Source: Leucobacter chromiireducens subsp. solipictus (lineage in GTDB: Bacteria; Actinomycetota; Actinomycetes; Actinomycetales; Microbacteriaceae). Taken from it: a stretch of DNA of 64,000 bases. The position numbers were made by a program, and so were the translations under genes. The stretch is taken from contig NZ_QYAC01000002.1 of NCBI RefSeq assembly GCF_016758195.1, positions 124,001 through 188,000 on the forward strand. The letters are read 5' to 3'. Below the pieces are notes generated by a model that had not been told where the DNA came from, searched no databases, and was given only the letters and a program-made list of their open reading frames with translations. Position 1 is the first letter of the stretch. Each line of letters opens with the position of its first letter. Positions 17,123 to 25,950 of the stretch are shown one piece after another.

Positions 17123-18838
17123 ATGCGCACTGGGGATACGGGTGGCACGGGGCACACGATGGCGGCACCCACGGAATCGGGGACCGAATTCGAGCTCGTC
17201 GAGGCGAGCATCGCGGAGTTGCTCGCGGCGTTCCGAGCGGGGCAGATGTCCGTCGTCGAGGCCGTCGATGGGTACCTCGCGCGGATCGACGCCTATGACC
17301 GCGGACCCGAGGGGCTCCACTCGCTCGTCGTGCTGAACCCGCGTGCGCGCGAGGCCGCCGCCGAGTCGGATCGGCGCTGGCGTGCGGGGACGGCACGCGC
17401 CTTGGAGGGGGTGCCGTTCACCGTCAAGGACTCCTACATGGTGGCGGGCTTGACCGTCGCTGCCGGTTCCCCGGCGTTCGCGGACCTGGTCGCGCAGTGG
17501 GACGCCCGCACGGTCGCGCAGCTCACGGCCGCCGGGGCGATCCTGATCGGCAAGACCAATATGCCGCCGATGGCGGACGGGGGGATGCAGCGTGGCCTGT
17601 ATGGCCGCGCAGAAAGCCCGTACAACCGGGAGTTCCTCGCGGCAGCGTTCGGCTCGGGATCGTCGAACGGTTCCGGGGTATCGACCGCCGCGAACCTCGC
17701 GATGTTCGGGATGGGGGAGGAGACCGTGTCCTCGGGGCGGAGCCCCGCCGCCAACAACGGGCTCTGCGCCTACACGCCGAGCTGGGGGATCCTCTCGATC
17801 CGCGGAAACTGGCCGCTGTTCCCCGCCCGAGATGTGGTGGTGCCGCACACGCGATCCATGCCCGACATGCTGTGCCTCCTCGACGTCCTCGTGCAGGACG
17901 ACCCCGAAACGCGGGGTGACTTCTGGCGGCACCAGGAGGTCGTCCGGATCCCGAACCCCAGCGAGCACCGGCCGGAACGCTACGTGGCGCTGCAGGACCC
18001 CAGTGCGCTCGCGGGGAAACGCATCGCGGTGCCCGCCATGTATCTGGGCGAGGACCCGAACTACCCCCTCGACGTGCGGCCTTCGATCCTGCGGCTCTGG
18101 GAGGCCGCGCGCGAGCGACTGGAGCGGCTCGGTGCGGAGGTTGTGGTGAGTGACTTCCCGCTCATGACCCGGTACGAGGGCGATCGACCCGGCCAGAAAT
18201 TCCTCGGAACGCTCGGGAACCTGCCGGAGGGCTGGTCGGACTTCGAGTTCAGTCAACTGCTCGCGTTCGGGTGGGACGACTTCTTGCGCGCAAACGGCGA
18301 CCCGAAGATCCCGTCTCTGGGTGTCGTGGACTCGGCGCAGATCTATCCCACACCGCCGGGGGCCCTCCCGGACCGCTACGAACGGGTAGGGGATCACAGC
18401 GACCGCTTCCGCGGCATCGTCGAGGCCGCGCGCCGCGGGATCCCCGATCCGCGCGAGCATCCGGACTTTGCGCGGGGCCTGCGCGCCATCATCGAGCTGC
18501 GCGAGGAGCTGTTCGAGTCGTGGCTCACCGAGCAAGGTTTCGACGCGGTGGTGTTCCCCGCGAATGCGGATGTGGGTGCCGCAAACGCGGATACGGATGA
18601 GGCTGCCGCGGACATCGCCTGGGCGAACGGGGTGCGCTTCTCGCACGGCAACTACGCGCTGCGCCACGTGGGGCTCCCCACGGTCACCGTGGCCATGGGG
18701 CTCATGGACGACATTGGGATGCCCGCGGGGCTGACATTCGCCGGTGCGGCGTACGACGACGTGGCGCTGCTCGGCTACGCGGCGGCGTTCGAGGCCGGGG
18801 AGGGTGGCTCGCTGCGGCGGGCACCGGAGCTCGGGTAG
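17123..18838 (+). CDS. Amidase signature family enzyme
   Basis: The protein has 571 residues. The ATG at 17123 follows GAGAGG at 8 nt. The Ser-Ser-Lys catalytic set is visible: Lys in FTVKDSYMV, cis-Ser in FGSGSSNGSG, nucleophile Ser in ETVSSGRSPA. The usual GGSSGGS is replaced by GSGSSNGSG. The family hydrolyses C-N amide bonds; substrates are too diverse to predict. Context (PucR regulator, MHS transporter) suggests catabolism of an imported amide. It is longer than typical 450-500-residue amidases, with an extended middle region. Confidence 0.85.
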   Translation: MRTGDTGGTGHTMAAPTESGTEFELVEASIAELLAAFRAGQMSVVEAVDGYLARIDAYDRGPEGLHSLVVLNPRAREAAAESDRRWRAGTARALEGVPFTVKDSYMVAGLTVAAGSPAFADLVAQWDARTVAQLTAAGAILIGKTNMPPMADGGMQRGLYGRAESPYNREFLAAAFGSGSSNGSGVSTAANLAMFGMGEETVSSGRSPAANNGLCAYTPSWGILSIRGNWPLFPARDVVVPHTRSMPDMLCLLDVLVQDDPETRGDFWRHQEVVRIPNPSEHRPERYVALQDPSALAGKRIAVPAMYLGEDPNYPLDVRPSILRLWEAARERLERLGAEVVVSDFPLMTRYEGDRPGQKFLGTLGNLPEGWSDFEFSQLLAFGWDDFLRANGDPKIPSLGVVDSAQIYPTPPGALPDRYERVGDHSDRFRGIVEAARRGIPDPREHPDFARGLRAIIELREELFESWLTEQGFDAVVFPANADVGAANADTDEAAADIAWANGVRFSHGNYALRHVGLPTVTVAMGLMDDIGMPAGLTFAGAAYDDVALLGYAAAFEAGEGGSLRRAPELG

Positions 18839-18938
18839 CGGGAGCAACCGGTATCGTCCGCGCCCTGGATAGCGGCGCGTTCAGAACTGGGACCCAGGAA
18901 CGATGCGCAGCACCGGTCTGACTGCGTAGCCTGGTGCC

Positions 18939-19601
18939 GTGCCCCTTTCTTCGAGAGTCCTTCACGCTGGCGTAGCCGTGCTCGGAGCCGTGCTCGTCGC
19001 CGCCGCCCTCACGATCATCTGGGTGGCGCGGTTCGAGGTTGACCGGATCGTGTATGTGAGCGGCTTGGGGGCGGACGGGGAACCGACGGCGGCCCGGTTC
19101 GAGCTGGCTCTGCTGCTTATCGTGGGTGGCGGGCTCCTCGTCGCCTGGGGGGCGCGCCGGCTGCGGTCGCGCCCCCCGATCCTCAACGCGTGGGCCCCCT
19201 CCGTGACGCTCGTCGCGTCGTGTCTGCTCTTCCTTGTGGCCTCGCAGGTGCCGTGCACCGCGGGTTGCCCAGTGCCGGTCGGGGACACCTTCACCTGGCA
19301 AGACCTGACGCACACGAGCTCCGCCGTGCTCGCCTTCGGGGCGGCCGCCTGGGCAATGCTCCAGACCGCCTTTGCCGACGGCCACCCGAAGCTGCGCCGC
19401 GTGTCCCTCGCCGCCGCACTCCTTGTGGCGGTGATCGCCGCCACGGGCGGCATCATGGCGCTCGCACAGTTCCGGATCGACATCGGCAGCATGTTCGAGT
19501 TCGTCGCCACCTCGATCGGGATTCTGTGGCTCAGCGTGCTCGGGATCGCGACCGCGCGGGCGGCGCTACAGACGGGTGCCGCGGCGGCTACTCCCAGCTG
19601 A
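18939..19601 (+). CDS. DUF998-like membrane protein
   Basis: The protein has 220 residues and a GTG start. About six hydrophobic helices are visible. The loop ASQVPCTAGCPVPVGDT with a close Cys pair followed by LTHTSSAVLAFG is typical of DUF998 proteins. Function is unknown. The 3' end overlaps the convergent dehydrogenase-propeller gene by 14 bp. Confidence 0.75.
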   Translation: MPLSSRVLHAGVAVLGAVLVAAALTIIWVARFEVDRIVYVSGLGADGEPTAARFELALLLIVGGGLLVAWGARRLRSRPPILNAWAPSVTLVASCLLFLVASQVPCTAGCPVPVGDTFTWQDLTHTSSAVLAFGAAAWAMLQTAFADGHPKLRRVSLAAALLVAVIAATGGIMALAQFRIDIGSMFEFVATSIGILWLSVLGIATARAALQTGAAAATPS

Positions 19602-21354
19602 GCGCGAGGCCGGTTGCCGCCCCGGGCAGCGTCGCCACGACGCGCTCAGCGCCGCTCCCCAGCTGCACCTCGCGGATAGCGCCGGACAGATCGGACACGT
19701 AGGCGACGTGGTGAATCGTATCGAGCGCAAGCCCGATCGCCTCACGGTAGCCCCGCGAGAGCACGGTCGGTGCGGTGCCCGGGGCACCCGGTGCCGGGAT
19801 CGGTGCGCGATTGAGCGTGTTGCCGTCGGGACCGACGCCCCGGTCCGTCCAGTAGAGCATCCCGGCGCCGAGATCGAGTTCCAGATCGATGGGCTCGGGG
19901 AGGCCCTGCCACAGCGTTTCGCGGTCGCTGCGCGATGCGGCCGTCTCGCCCGCGGGGAGCTCGAGGCCGGCGCGCAGGATCCGCCCCTGCCCCGCGTCCG
20001 CGGCACCTTTCTGCGTCCAGTAGAGGTGGCCGGCAGCGGTGTCGATCGCGATGCCCACGCACCACTCCTCGACCTCGCTGGGGCCCGTGCCGCGGGTGTC
20101 GACGAGCTGCGTGAGGCCGGAGCCGTCCGCCTCGGCGCGGTAGATCCCGCGCCCCTCGCGATCGCTCCAGTAGAGGCGGCCGGTTGCCGGATCCGACACC
20201 AGCTGTTTCCCCGTCACGAAGGTGCCGCGCGCGACGAGGATCTCGGGGTCGCCCCCGCCCATCGGGATCCGCTGCACAGATCCGTTCCGCGTCGTAAACG
20301 CGGGCTCTTCGCCCGGGGCGGCGGGGCCGTCCGGCTCGCCCATGCAGCTGAATGTCACCGTACCGGCCGTGGCGTCCACCGCGATTCCGTCGGGGGCGTC
20401 CCGCAGCCCGGAAACGAGTGGGATCACCTCGCCCGTCCGGGGGTCGACCCGGTTCACGCTGCCGCCCAGTACGTCGAGCGCGTAGAGCACCGGGCGTTGC
20501 TGCTCCGCTCCGACGGTCGCGCGGACGGCGCGGGTGATGCGGTCGCGTCGCTCGGCCCGCGTCGGGTAGCTGTCCGCCACCCCGTACGCTGACTCGACCT
20601 GCTGGACGAGGGCGTCCCGAGCGGCAGGGGTGAGCTCGGGGCGGTGCAACTCGATCGCGTCGAGGGCGGCGCCCACATGCTCGATGATGTGGCGTAGCCC
20701 CGCGGGGCCGCCCCCGAGGTGCGAGGCCTCGAAGACGCCAATCGACGCCCAGCGCAGTCCGAGCGACTCCTGGAAGATCGTGTCGAAGTCCCGGGCGTCG
20801 ACGACCCCGTTGGCGACGAGCCACATCGCCTCGTCGAGCACCGCCTTCTGGACGCGGTTCCCCACGAAACCGGGGACCTCGCGTTGGAGCGCGACGGGAA
20901 CCTTCCCAATCTCGCGATAGATCCCCTCGGCGGCCTGCACCAGCGCTGTGCGCGTGTGCGGCCCGGGGACGATCTCGACGAGCGGCATGATCTGCGGCGG
21001 GTTGTACGGGTGGCCCACGAGAATCTGGGCGGCCCGATCGTTGCCTTCCGCGAGCAGCGAGGGGAGCAGGCTCGACGTCGAAGACGCGATGATCGTGTCG
21101 TCGGAAGCCGCCGCCGCGATGTCGGCGAGGAGTGAACGTTTGACGTCGAGGCGCTCCGGCCCGTTCTCCTGGACGATCCGGGCCCCGCGAACCGCGGCCG
21201 CGATCGAATCGGCGATCTCGAATCCGCGATCCGTCGGGATCGCATCGGGGGAGACATCGAAGATCGCGACCTCCCAGCCGTGTTCGCGGAATAGCTCGGC
21301 CCAGGACAGGCCGATCACTCCGGCTCCGATGATGGCGACGCGGGATGTGGTCAT
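19588..21354 (-). CDS. 3-hydroxyacyl-CoA dehydrogenase fused to a YWTD/LDL-receptor-type beta-propeller
   Basis: The protein has 588 residues in one frame. Residues 1-300 are an NAD-dependent 3-hydroxyacyl-CoA/carnitine/gulonate dehydrogenase: Rossmann motif GAGVIG near residue 9, catalytic-His motif GHPYNPPQ, and helical C-terminal domain. Residues about 305-588 are a six-bladed-propeller-like region with LYALD, LYWSDREGRGIYRA, LYWTQKG, LYWTDRGVG and VAYVSD repeats. It lacks a signal peptide, so the propeller should be cytoplasmic, which is unusual. It follows the TetR gene by 59 bp on the same strand. The substrate is unknown; the HPYNPP/VEIVPG motifs resemble the lambda-crystallin/L-carnitine dehydrogenase branch. 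Confidence 0.85.
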   Translation of the reverse strand: MTTSRVAIIGAGVIGLSWAELFREHGWEVAIFDVSPDAIPTDRGFEIADSIAAAVRGARIVQENGPERLDVKRSLLADIAAAASDDTIIASSTSSLLPSLLAEGNDRAAQILVGHPYNPPQIMPLVEIVPGPHTRTALVQAAEGIYREIGKVPVALQREVPGFVGNRVQKAVLDEAMWLVANGVVDARDFDTIFQESLGLRWASIGVFEASHLGGGPAGLRHIIEHVGAALDAIELHRPELTPAARDALVQQVESAYGVADSYPTRAERRDRITRAVRATVGAEQQRPVLYALDVLGGSVNRVDPRTGEVIPLVSGLRDAPDGIAVDATAGTVTFSCMGEPDGPAAPGEEPAFTTRNGSVQRIPMGGGDPEILVARGTFVTGKQLVSDPATGRLYWSDREGRGIYRAEADGSGLTQLVDTRGTGPSEVEEWCVGIAIDTAAGHLYWTQKGAADAGQGRILRAGLELPAGETAASRSDRETLWQGLPEPIDLELDLGAGMLYWTDRGVGPDGNTLNRAPIPAPGAPGTAPTVLSRGYREAIGLALDTIHHVAYVSDLSGAIREVQLGSGAERVVATLPGAATGLALSWE

Positions 21355-21413
21355 GGTGTGCTGCCTTTCGTTGCGGGGAGGGGCGGACAGAGCCGGGCGA
21401 AGTGCCGGACGGA

Positions 21414-22079
21414 TCAGGGGGCTGGTGCGGGGACCGCGATCACACCGCGCAGCGCGGTGAGAATCGCGTCGCGGCGCAGTCGGTCGGGTGCGTCGACGAA
21501 GGGGCCCTGCAGCACCGACCCGACGTGGCAGGCGATCAGGATCCGGGTGGCCTCCTCGGCATCCGGGATGAGCTCGGCACCTACGGCGCGCGCGACGCCC
21601 TGCAGTACCGGAACGACCTGGTGTTGGAACGCCTCGCCGTGTGCGCGCAGCACCTCGGCCATCTTCGGGTCCGAGCCGGCGCGCAGGCCGAAGAGGGCGC
21701 GGAGGGCGTACCACTGGGTGTCCGCCGGGATCACGCGGAGCATTTCGTCGGCCGCCGCTTCCAGGGCGACCTCGCGCGACTCGCCTGCCTCGGGGTGATG
21801 CTGTTCGAAGTGCTCCATGCCCGTGATGAGCTCGTCGGTTTTCCGCTCGTAGAGCGCGAAGAATACGTCTTCGACGGTCCGGAAGTTTGAGTAGAACGCG
21901 CCGCGGGTAAAGCCGGCGCGGGTACAGATCTCGTCGATGGTCGCCGTCGGAGCCCCGCGCTCGGCGAAAATCGCCTCGGCGGCGTCGAGGAGTGCGCTGC
22001 GGGTGCGCACGCGCGCACGCCGTGTTGCCGGTGCGCCGCTGCCGACGCCCGCCGTGCTGGCGGATTCACTCGGGCTCAT
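21414..22079 (-). CDS. TetR family transcriptional regulator
   Basis: The protein has 221 residues. The N-terminal TetR helix-turn-helix spans about residues 25-70 (ALLDAAEAIFAERGAP, IDEICTRAGFTRGAFYSNF). The ligand-binding domain is divergent. It sits between the two dehydrogenase genes, with a palindrome in the divergent promoter region at 22118-22138. It is the probable local repressor of both. Confidence 0.88.
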   Translation of the reverse strand: MSPSESASTAGVGSGAPATRRARVRTRSALLDAAEAIFAERGAPTATIDEICTRAGFTRGAFYSNFRTVEDVFFALYERKTDELITGMEHFEQHHPEAGESREVALEAAADEMLRVIPADTQWYALRALFGLRAGSDPKMAEVLRAHGEAFQHQVVPVLQGVARAVGAELIPDAEEATRILIACHVGSVLQGPFVDAPDRLRRDAILTALRGVIAVPAPAP

Positions 22080-22117
22080 GGCCGGTTTCCTTTCCCCGAG
22101 ATTCGATGCATAATGTA

Positions 22118-22138
22118 TTCAATACGAATTGTATCGAA
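22118..22138. promoter_or_regulatory. Palindromic operator for the TetR regulator
   Basis: Two half-sites TTCRATAC and GTATYGAA, with a 5-bp centre, form a 21-bp imperfect palindrome between the divergent TetR and dehydrogenase genes. It is AT-richer than the surroundings and lies 39 bp from the TetR start, a normal TetR operator layout. Confidence 0.6.
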
Positions 22139-22175
22139 GTAACCAGGTGAGCGCATCACCGGATTGAGGGGCATC

Positions 22176-23051
22176 GTGCAGTATTCACTTCCCACCAACG
22201 CCGCAGAACGTCCGATCGTCGTCGTCGGAGCCGGAACGCTGGGTCGCCGGATCGCCGCCGTGTTTGCCGCTGGCGGCTCCGACGTTCGGATCGTCGACCT
22301 CCAGGAAGCGCAGCGTGAGGCGGCGCTCGCCTACGTCGCCGAGGTGCTCCCGGAACTCACGGAGCGACTGGCGCAGCAGGGCCTGGGGAGCACCCCCGGT
22401 GCCGTGATCGCGGTTGAACAGGTCGCCGACGCGCTGTCCGGTGCCTGGCTTGTGGTCGAAGCTGTGCCCGAGAAGCTCGAGATCAAACGGCCGCTGTTTG
22501 GCGACCTGGACCGGCTCGCGGATCATGACGCGCTGCTCGCCACGAACTCGTCGTCCTACGCCTCCCGCATGGTGATCGACGAGGTCACGAACGCTGAGCG
22601 CGTCTTCAACATGCACTTCGCGATGCCGCCGACGAGCATGGCGGTTGAGCTTATGAGTGATGGCCAGACCTCGGAAGGCCTGCTGGAAGAAGTCGCGGAG
22701 GAGCTGCGACGCTTCGGACTCGCGCCATTCATTGCGCACGCCGAGAGCACCGGCTTCATCTTCAACCGCATCTGGGCCGCGATCAAGCGTGAAGCGCTCG
22801 CCGTCGTTGCGGAGGGCGTCAGCACCCCCGAGGATGTCGATGCGATCATGCGAGCCAATATGGGACTGCCAGCCGGGCCGTTCGCGCTCATGGACCAGGT
22901 CGGGCTCGACGTCGTGCTCGACATCGAGGAGCACTACGCGGCGGAGACCCCCACGCTGCCGACGGGGCCGCGTGAGCTGCTGCGTCGCTATGTCGACGCG
23001 GGCAAGCTGGGGCGGAAGACCGGTGAGGGGTTTTACACGTACGGCGAGTAG
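22176..23051 (+). CDS. 3-hydroxyacyl-CoA dehydrogenase family protein
   Basis: The protein has 291 residues. The GTG at 22176 is preferred, with GAGGGG just upstream; a TTG at 22164 is possible. The Rossmann motif is GAGTLGRR, the catalytic region is NMHFAMPPTSMAVEL, and the C-terminal domain holds GFIFNRIW and GRKTGEGFYTY. This is the full NAD-binding plus C-terminal layout of stand-alone 3-hydroxyacyl (butyryl) CoA dehydrogenases. It is divergent from the TetR gene and its paralogue fused to a propeller. Confidence 0.86.
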   Translation: MQYSLPTNAAERPIVVVGAGTLGRRIAAVFAAGGSDVRIVDLQEAQREAALAYVAEVLPELTERLAQQGLGSTPGAVIAVEQVADALSGAWLVVEAVPEKLEIKRPLFGDLDRLADHDALLATNSSSYASRMVIDEVTNAERVFNMHFAMPPTSMAVELMSDGQTSEGLLEEVAEELRRFGLAPFIAHAESTGFIFNRIWAAIKREALAVVAEGVSTPEDVDAIMRANMGLPAGPFALMDQVGLDVVLDIEEHYAAETPTLPTGPRELLRRYVDAGKLGRKTGEGFYTYGE

Positions 23052-23059
23052 CGCGCTGA

Positions 23060-23088
23060 GGGTCGCGCCCGACACGGTGGCGCGACCC
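23060..23088. terminator. Bidirectional hairpin between convergent genes
   Basis: Ten-bp arms GGGTCGCGCC / GGCGCGACCC with a 9-nt loop lie between the convergent dehydrogenase and ankyrin genes. CTGAG/CTCAG outside the arms extends the pairing. Confidence 0.65.
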
Positions 23089-23094
23089 GGACGC

Positions 23095-24000
23095 TCAGCC
23101 GCCGAGTGCCCGAATCACCTGGGCAGCGGCGCTGTGCCCGGCAGCCTCCGCGATGTCTCGTGCGGATCGTCCGTCGGCGTCGACGCTGCTCGGGTCAGCT
23201 TGCGCGCGCAGCGCCACGGCCACCGCGTTGGCGTCTCCGGATCCCGCGGCGGCGAGGAGCGCAGCCGCGGGATCGGCCGGCGCGGGTGCCTGCAGGATCG
23301 CCTGGAGCACCGCGGCGCTTCCCGGATACCCCTTCCACTCCGCCATCTGCAGCGGCGTCAATCCCTCGGACACTGAGGGGCGATCGAGTTCGACGCCGCC
23401 CGCGGCGAGCACGCGAATTGTGGCGTGGTAGCTCGGGTCGTCGCGGCCGAACCAGACGGCCTCGTGGATCGCCTGGTATCCGACGCGGTTGACGTGATCG
23501 AGCGGCACGTCGGACCGGATCAATTCACCCGCCACCGCCCAGTGTCCGCGCTCGGCGGCGCGGATCAGGCCGGTCCCGTTCCAGCTGTCGAGATCCGCCA
23601 CGTTCGCGCCGTGTGCGAGGGTGAGCCGCAGCAGCTCGGTGTGCCCCTCGCTGGTCGCGATCAGGTACGCCGACTGCATCGTCGAGTCCTGGGCGTTCAC
23701 GTTCGCGCCCCGCGCGATGAATTCCTCGGCGGCGGAAACATCGTTCGCCCAGGCGGCCTCGCGGAGCCGGTCATCGAGCTCAGCCTGGCTCAGCTGCGGG
23801 GGCGCCGGGGCCGGGGGCGTGGTGGGAGCGGGCGGCTCCGTCGGCATGTGCGGCGCACTGGTGGATGGCGCCGCAACCGGGGGCGGTGCGGGCTCCGGGG
23901 CGCAGCCCAACACGAGCGGGCCGAGGGCGAGGAGGGTGGCGACTGCGGCGACGCGCCGCGGAGCTCTGGCGGGCCAGGGACTGAGCGGAAACGGGGACAT
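23095..24000 (-). CDS. Ankyrin-repeat lipoprotein
   Basis: The protein has 301 residues. The ATG at 24000 gives a signal peptide ending in lipobox LVLGC (about residue 31); a Pro/Thr-rich linker follows. Residues about 75-300 hold ankyrin repeats (EEFIARGANVNAQDS, GHTELLRLTLAHGANVADLD, ADGRSARDIAEAAGHSAAAQ). It is probably surface-exposed and binds a partner protein; no catalytic domain is seen. The ribosome binding site is weak. Confidence 0.8.
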   Translation of the reverse strand: MSPFPLSPWPARAPRRVAAVATLLALGPLVLGCAPEPAPPPVAAPSTSAPHMPTEPPAPTTPPAPAPPQLSQAELDDRLREAAWANDVSAAEEFIARGANVNAQDSTMQSAYLIATSEGHTELLRLTLAHGANVADLDSWNGTGLIRAAERGHWAVAGELIRSDVPLDHVNRVGYQAIHEAVWFGRDDPSYHATIRVLAAGGVELDRPSVSEGLTPLQMAEWKGYPGSAAVLQAILQAPAPADPAAALLAAAGSGDANAVAVALRAQADPSSVDADGRSARDIAEAAGHSAAAQVIRALGG

Positions 24001-24080
24001 AGCATCGACGCTACGGACACCACGCACCGTCGGCATCCATCGATCGGTTGAAGCCGCTCGCCGCGGCCCGCGCAGCGGGA

Positions 24081-24106
24081 CCACCGCCGCGTCGACGCGG
24101 CGGTGG
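24081..24106. terminator. Perfect 26-bp palindrome downstream of a small-protein gene
   Basis: CCACCGCCGCGTC is followed immediately by its exact complement, with no spacer. It lies 7 bp past the stop of the minus-strand gene at 24113 and could act as terminator cruciform or protein-binding site. The last codons of that gene form a second inverted repeat around GGTACC. Confidence 0.5.
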
Positions 24107-24112
24107 ACCCAG

Positions 24113-24703
24113 CTACCCCTCGGGTACCGGCGGTATCCCCGGTACCCGAGGAGCTTCCGAAGCGGGAGCGCGCATGACGTGGGCCTGGGGCCCGTAGAGG
24201 TCGGCCGCGACGCGAAACTCAGATGAGGGTCTGATCGCCTGGAAATCGGCGAAGGAATCGTCGACAAACGTGATCCGGATCAGCTCTCCGCCTCCGAACG
24301 CTCGTTTCCCCGTGTGGTCAATGGATGCGACGCTGGTGCGCGCCACGCGTGCCGTGAGCGTCCCGGGCAGCTCGTCTCCGATCGCGCCGAAATCCCACCA
24401 GCTGAGGTGGGTGTCGCCCAGGCAGAGCACGCGGATCGTGTCGGAGAGCTCCAGCTGACGTGCGATGGACCCGGGCTCGCCACCCAGGTGATTCGCGGTC
24501 GCCGAGGCGTTGAGCAGACCGGAGAGGATCCGGCTGAGGATGCCTCCTTCGAGCCCGGCTCCGTGGCCGCCGCGCGTGAATGCTGCCGCCACGACTCGGC
24601 TCGTGGCGAGGACGGACTCATGCGCGAGATCGTTTGAGATCTCCGCCGCATAGTCGGGGAGTTCCTGCTGGTACTGCTGCGCGATCTTGTCGAACAGTCC
24701 CAT
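24113..24703 (-). CDS. Unknown protein, cytoplasmic, paired with small membrane protein
   Basis: The protein has 196 residues. The ATG at 24703 opens with MGLFDKIAQQYQQELPDYA. There are no signal peptide or membrane segments. The C-terminal half is beta-rich (LCLGDTHLSWWDFG, TLTARVARTSVASIDHT, FGGGELIRITFVDDSFADF) and resembles a PH-like or phage-type fold only loosely. Not recognised. It starts 4 nt after the stop of the two-helix membrane protein gene, so both form an operon. Confidence 0.7.
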   Translation of the reverse strand: MGLFDKIAQQYQQELPDYAAEISNDLAHESVLATSRVVAAAFTRGGHGAGLEGGILSRILSGLLNASATANHLGGEPGSIARQLELSDTIRVLCLGDTHLSWWDFGAIGDELPGTLTARVARTSVASIDHTGKRAFGGGELIRITFVDDSFADFQAIRPSSEFRVAADLYGPQAHVMRAPASEAPRVPGIPPVPEG

Positions 24704-24707
24704 GGGC

Positions 24708-25031
24708 TTACTGCTCGCCCGAGGTGGTCGCTGCGCTCCGGCGTGCCGCACGCGCACGGAACCCGAGGATCACCGCGGTGGCGGCGACCGCGACGGCCAC
24801 CGCAGCGATCGGGAACGGCCCGATCGCTGCGAGGAAGTGGGAAATCCCGGAGCGTCGACCGCTCGCGTTGGGATCGGCGACCTCGTTCCAGATCGGCGTG
24901 AAGCAGAGCACGGCGACGACGATCGCTCCCGCCGCCGTGAGCCAGTAGGAACTCAGGGACGCGGGGTCAGGGGTCGGCTCCGGTGAGAAGTGTTCGACCG
25001 GTTCTGGCCGCTGGGCTGGTTGGGTGCTCAT
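24708..25031 (-). CDS. Small two-helix membrane protein
   Basis: The protein has 107 residues. A Pro-rich N-terminus is followed by two hydrophobic helices (YWLTAAGAIVVAVLCF and IAAVAVAVAATAVILGF) and a basic tail. Function is unknown. It is first gene of a two-gene operon with the 196-residue unknown. Confidence 0.7.
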   Translation of the reverse strand: MSTQPAQRPEPVEHFSPEPTPDPASLSSYWLTAAGAIVVAVLCFTPIWNEVADPNASGRRSGISHFLAAIGPFPIAAVAVAVAATAVILGFRARAARRSAATTSGEQ

Positions 25032-25950
25032 GTCGTCCTAATTCTGTGTGTGCCTGCCTGCCTGCCGGCCTGGCGCAGGCCGAGGATGAGGGAGGGGCAG
25101 TTCGGAACGGCAATCGTAAGCACCGCGATCCGGCACTGCCGCCGTGCCGACATCGGATTCCGCATGGTCAGTGCGGAAGGCCGTAGTTGCGTTGCAGTGC
25201 CTGCGTGGCGGAATCGGCCGTGCAGTACGGTTCGCACCACAGGCCATCGCGAAGGGGCAGCGTGTTGCTCGCGATCGCGGCGTCCACGCTCAGCCCACGT
25301 CGAACTGGCGGACTGAGACGCCTGAGGCTGCGACGATCCGCTGACGATATCGCACTCCTCTCCCTGTGATCGCGCTGCATCCGCGCGTCCGTGCACACGG
25401 CACAGGGATGGAGGCACCCGCGTGCGAGATCCTCGCGAAGAATGCAGAACGCGGGCCCGGACCTGCGGTACCCGGGCTGTTGGCCTGGCGGGCCGGGGGC
25501 CAAGCTCGACAGACCCGACGTGCGGTCCGGAGCCGAGCATCGCCCCGCCCCGGGGAGCCCGTCCAGGGCGGCCGCATGAATACTCGCGCACGCTCGCACA
25601 GTGCGCGCCGAGGCTTCGTCCGCTACTGCATCTCGCAGCGGTCGGTACCGAAACCCACGGGTGGCCCGCATCGGGGGTCCCGCGTCGGCTTGACTCTCGG
25701 TGTCGCCCCCGCATGGACGGGCGCGCGGCGCTGGGACCCGCGACGGTGACACACTCACGGTTCCGGCCATGGCACGGCCCCACTCCGGGACCCACCCGGT
25801 GACGGATACGCAGACGCGACCTCGGAGCCGCCGCTGCCGTGTCGGCCGTTCAGTGATCGCGCCGCCCGTCATCCGACTACCGCACGGACAAGGAACAGGG
25901 AATTGCAGACCGAACGACCTCAGAACGAAGACTATGACAAGGAGCTGAGC
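25032..25950. other. 919-bp region without a convincing gene
   Basis: It separates the minus-strand small-protein operon from the giant adhesin gene. A short TGCC run lies near 25048-25061. Open frames exist on both strands, but they are Arg/Pro-rich, lack good ribosome binding sites and resemble nothing recognised. The region may hold an extended promoter or decayed coding sequence. Confidence 0.4.

Noticed and set aside
25366-25802. Overlapping plus-strand frames in the gene-free stretch
   Set aside because: Arg/Pro-rich composition, weak start signals and no motif; not supported as genes.
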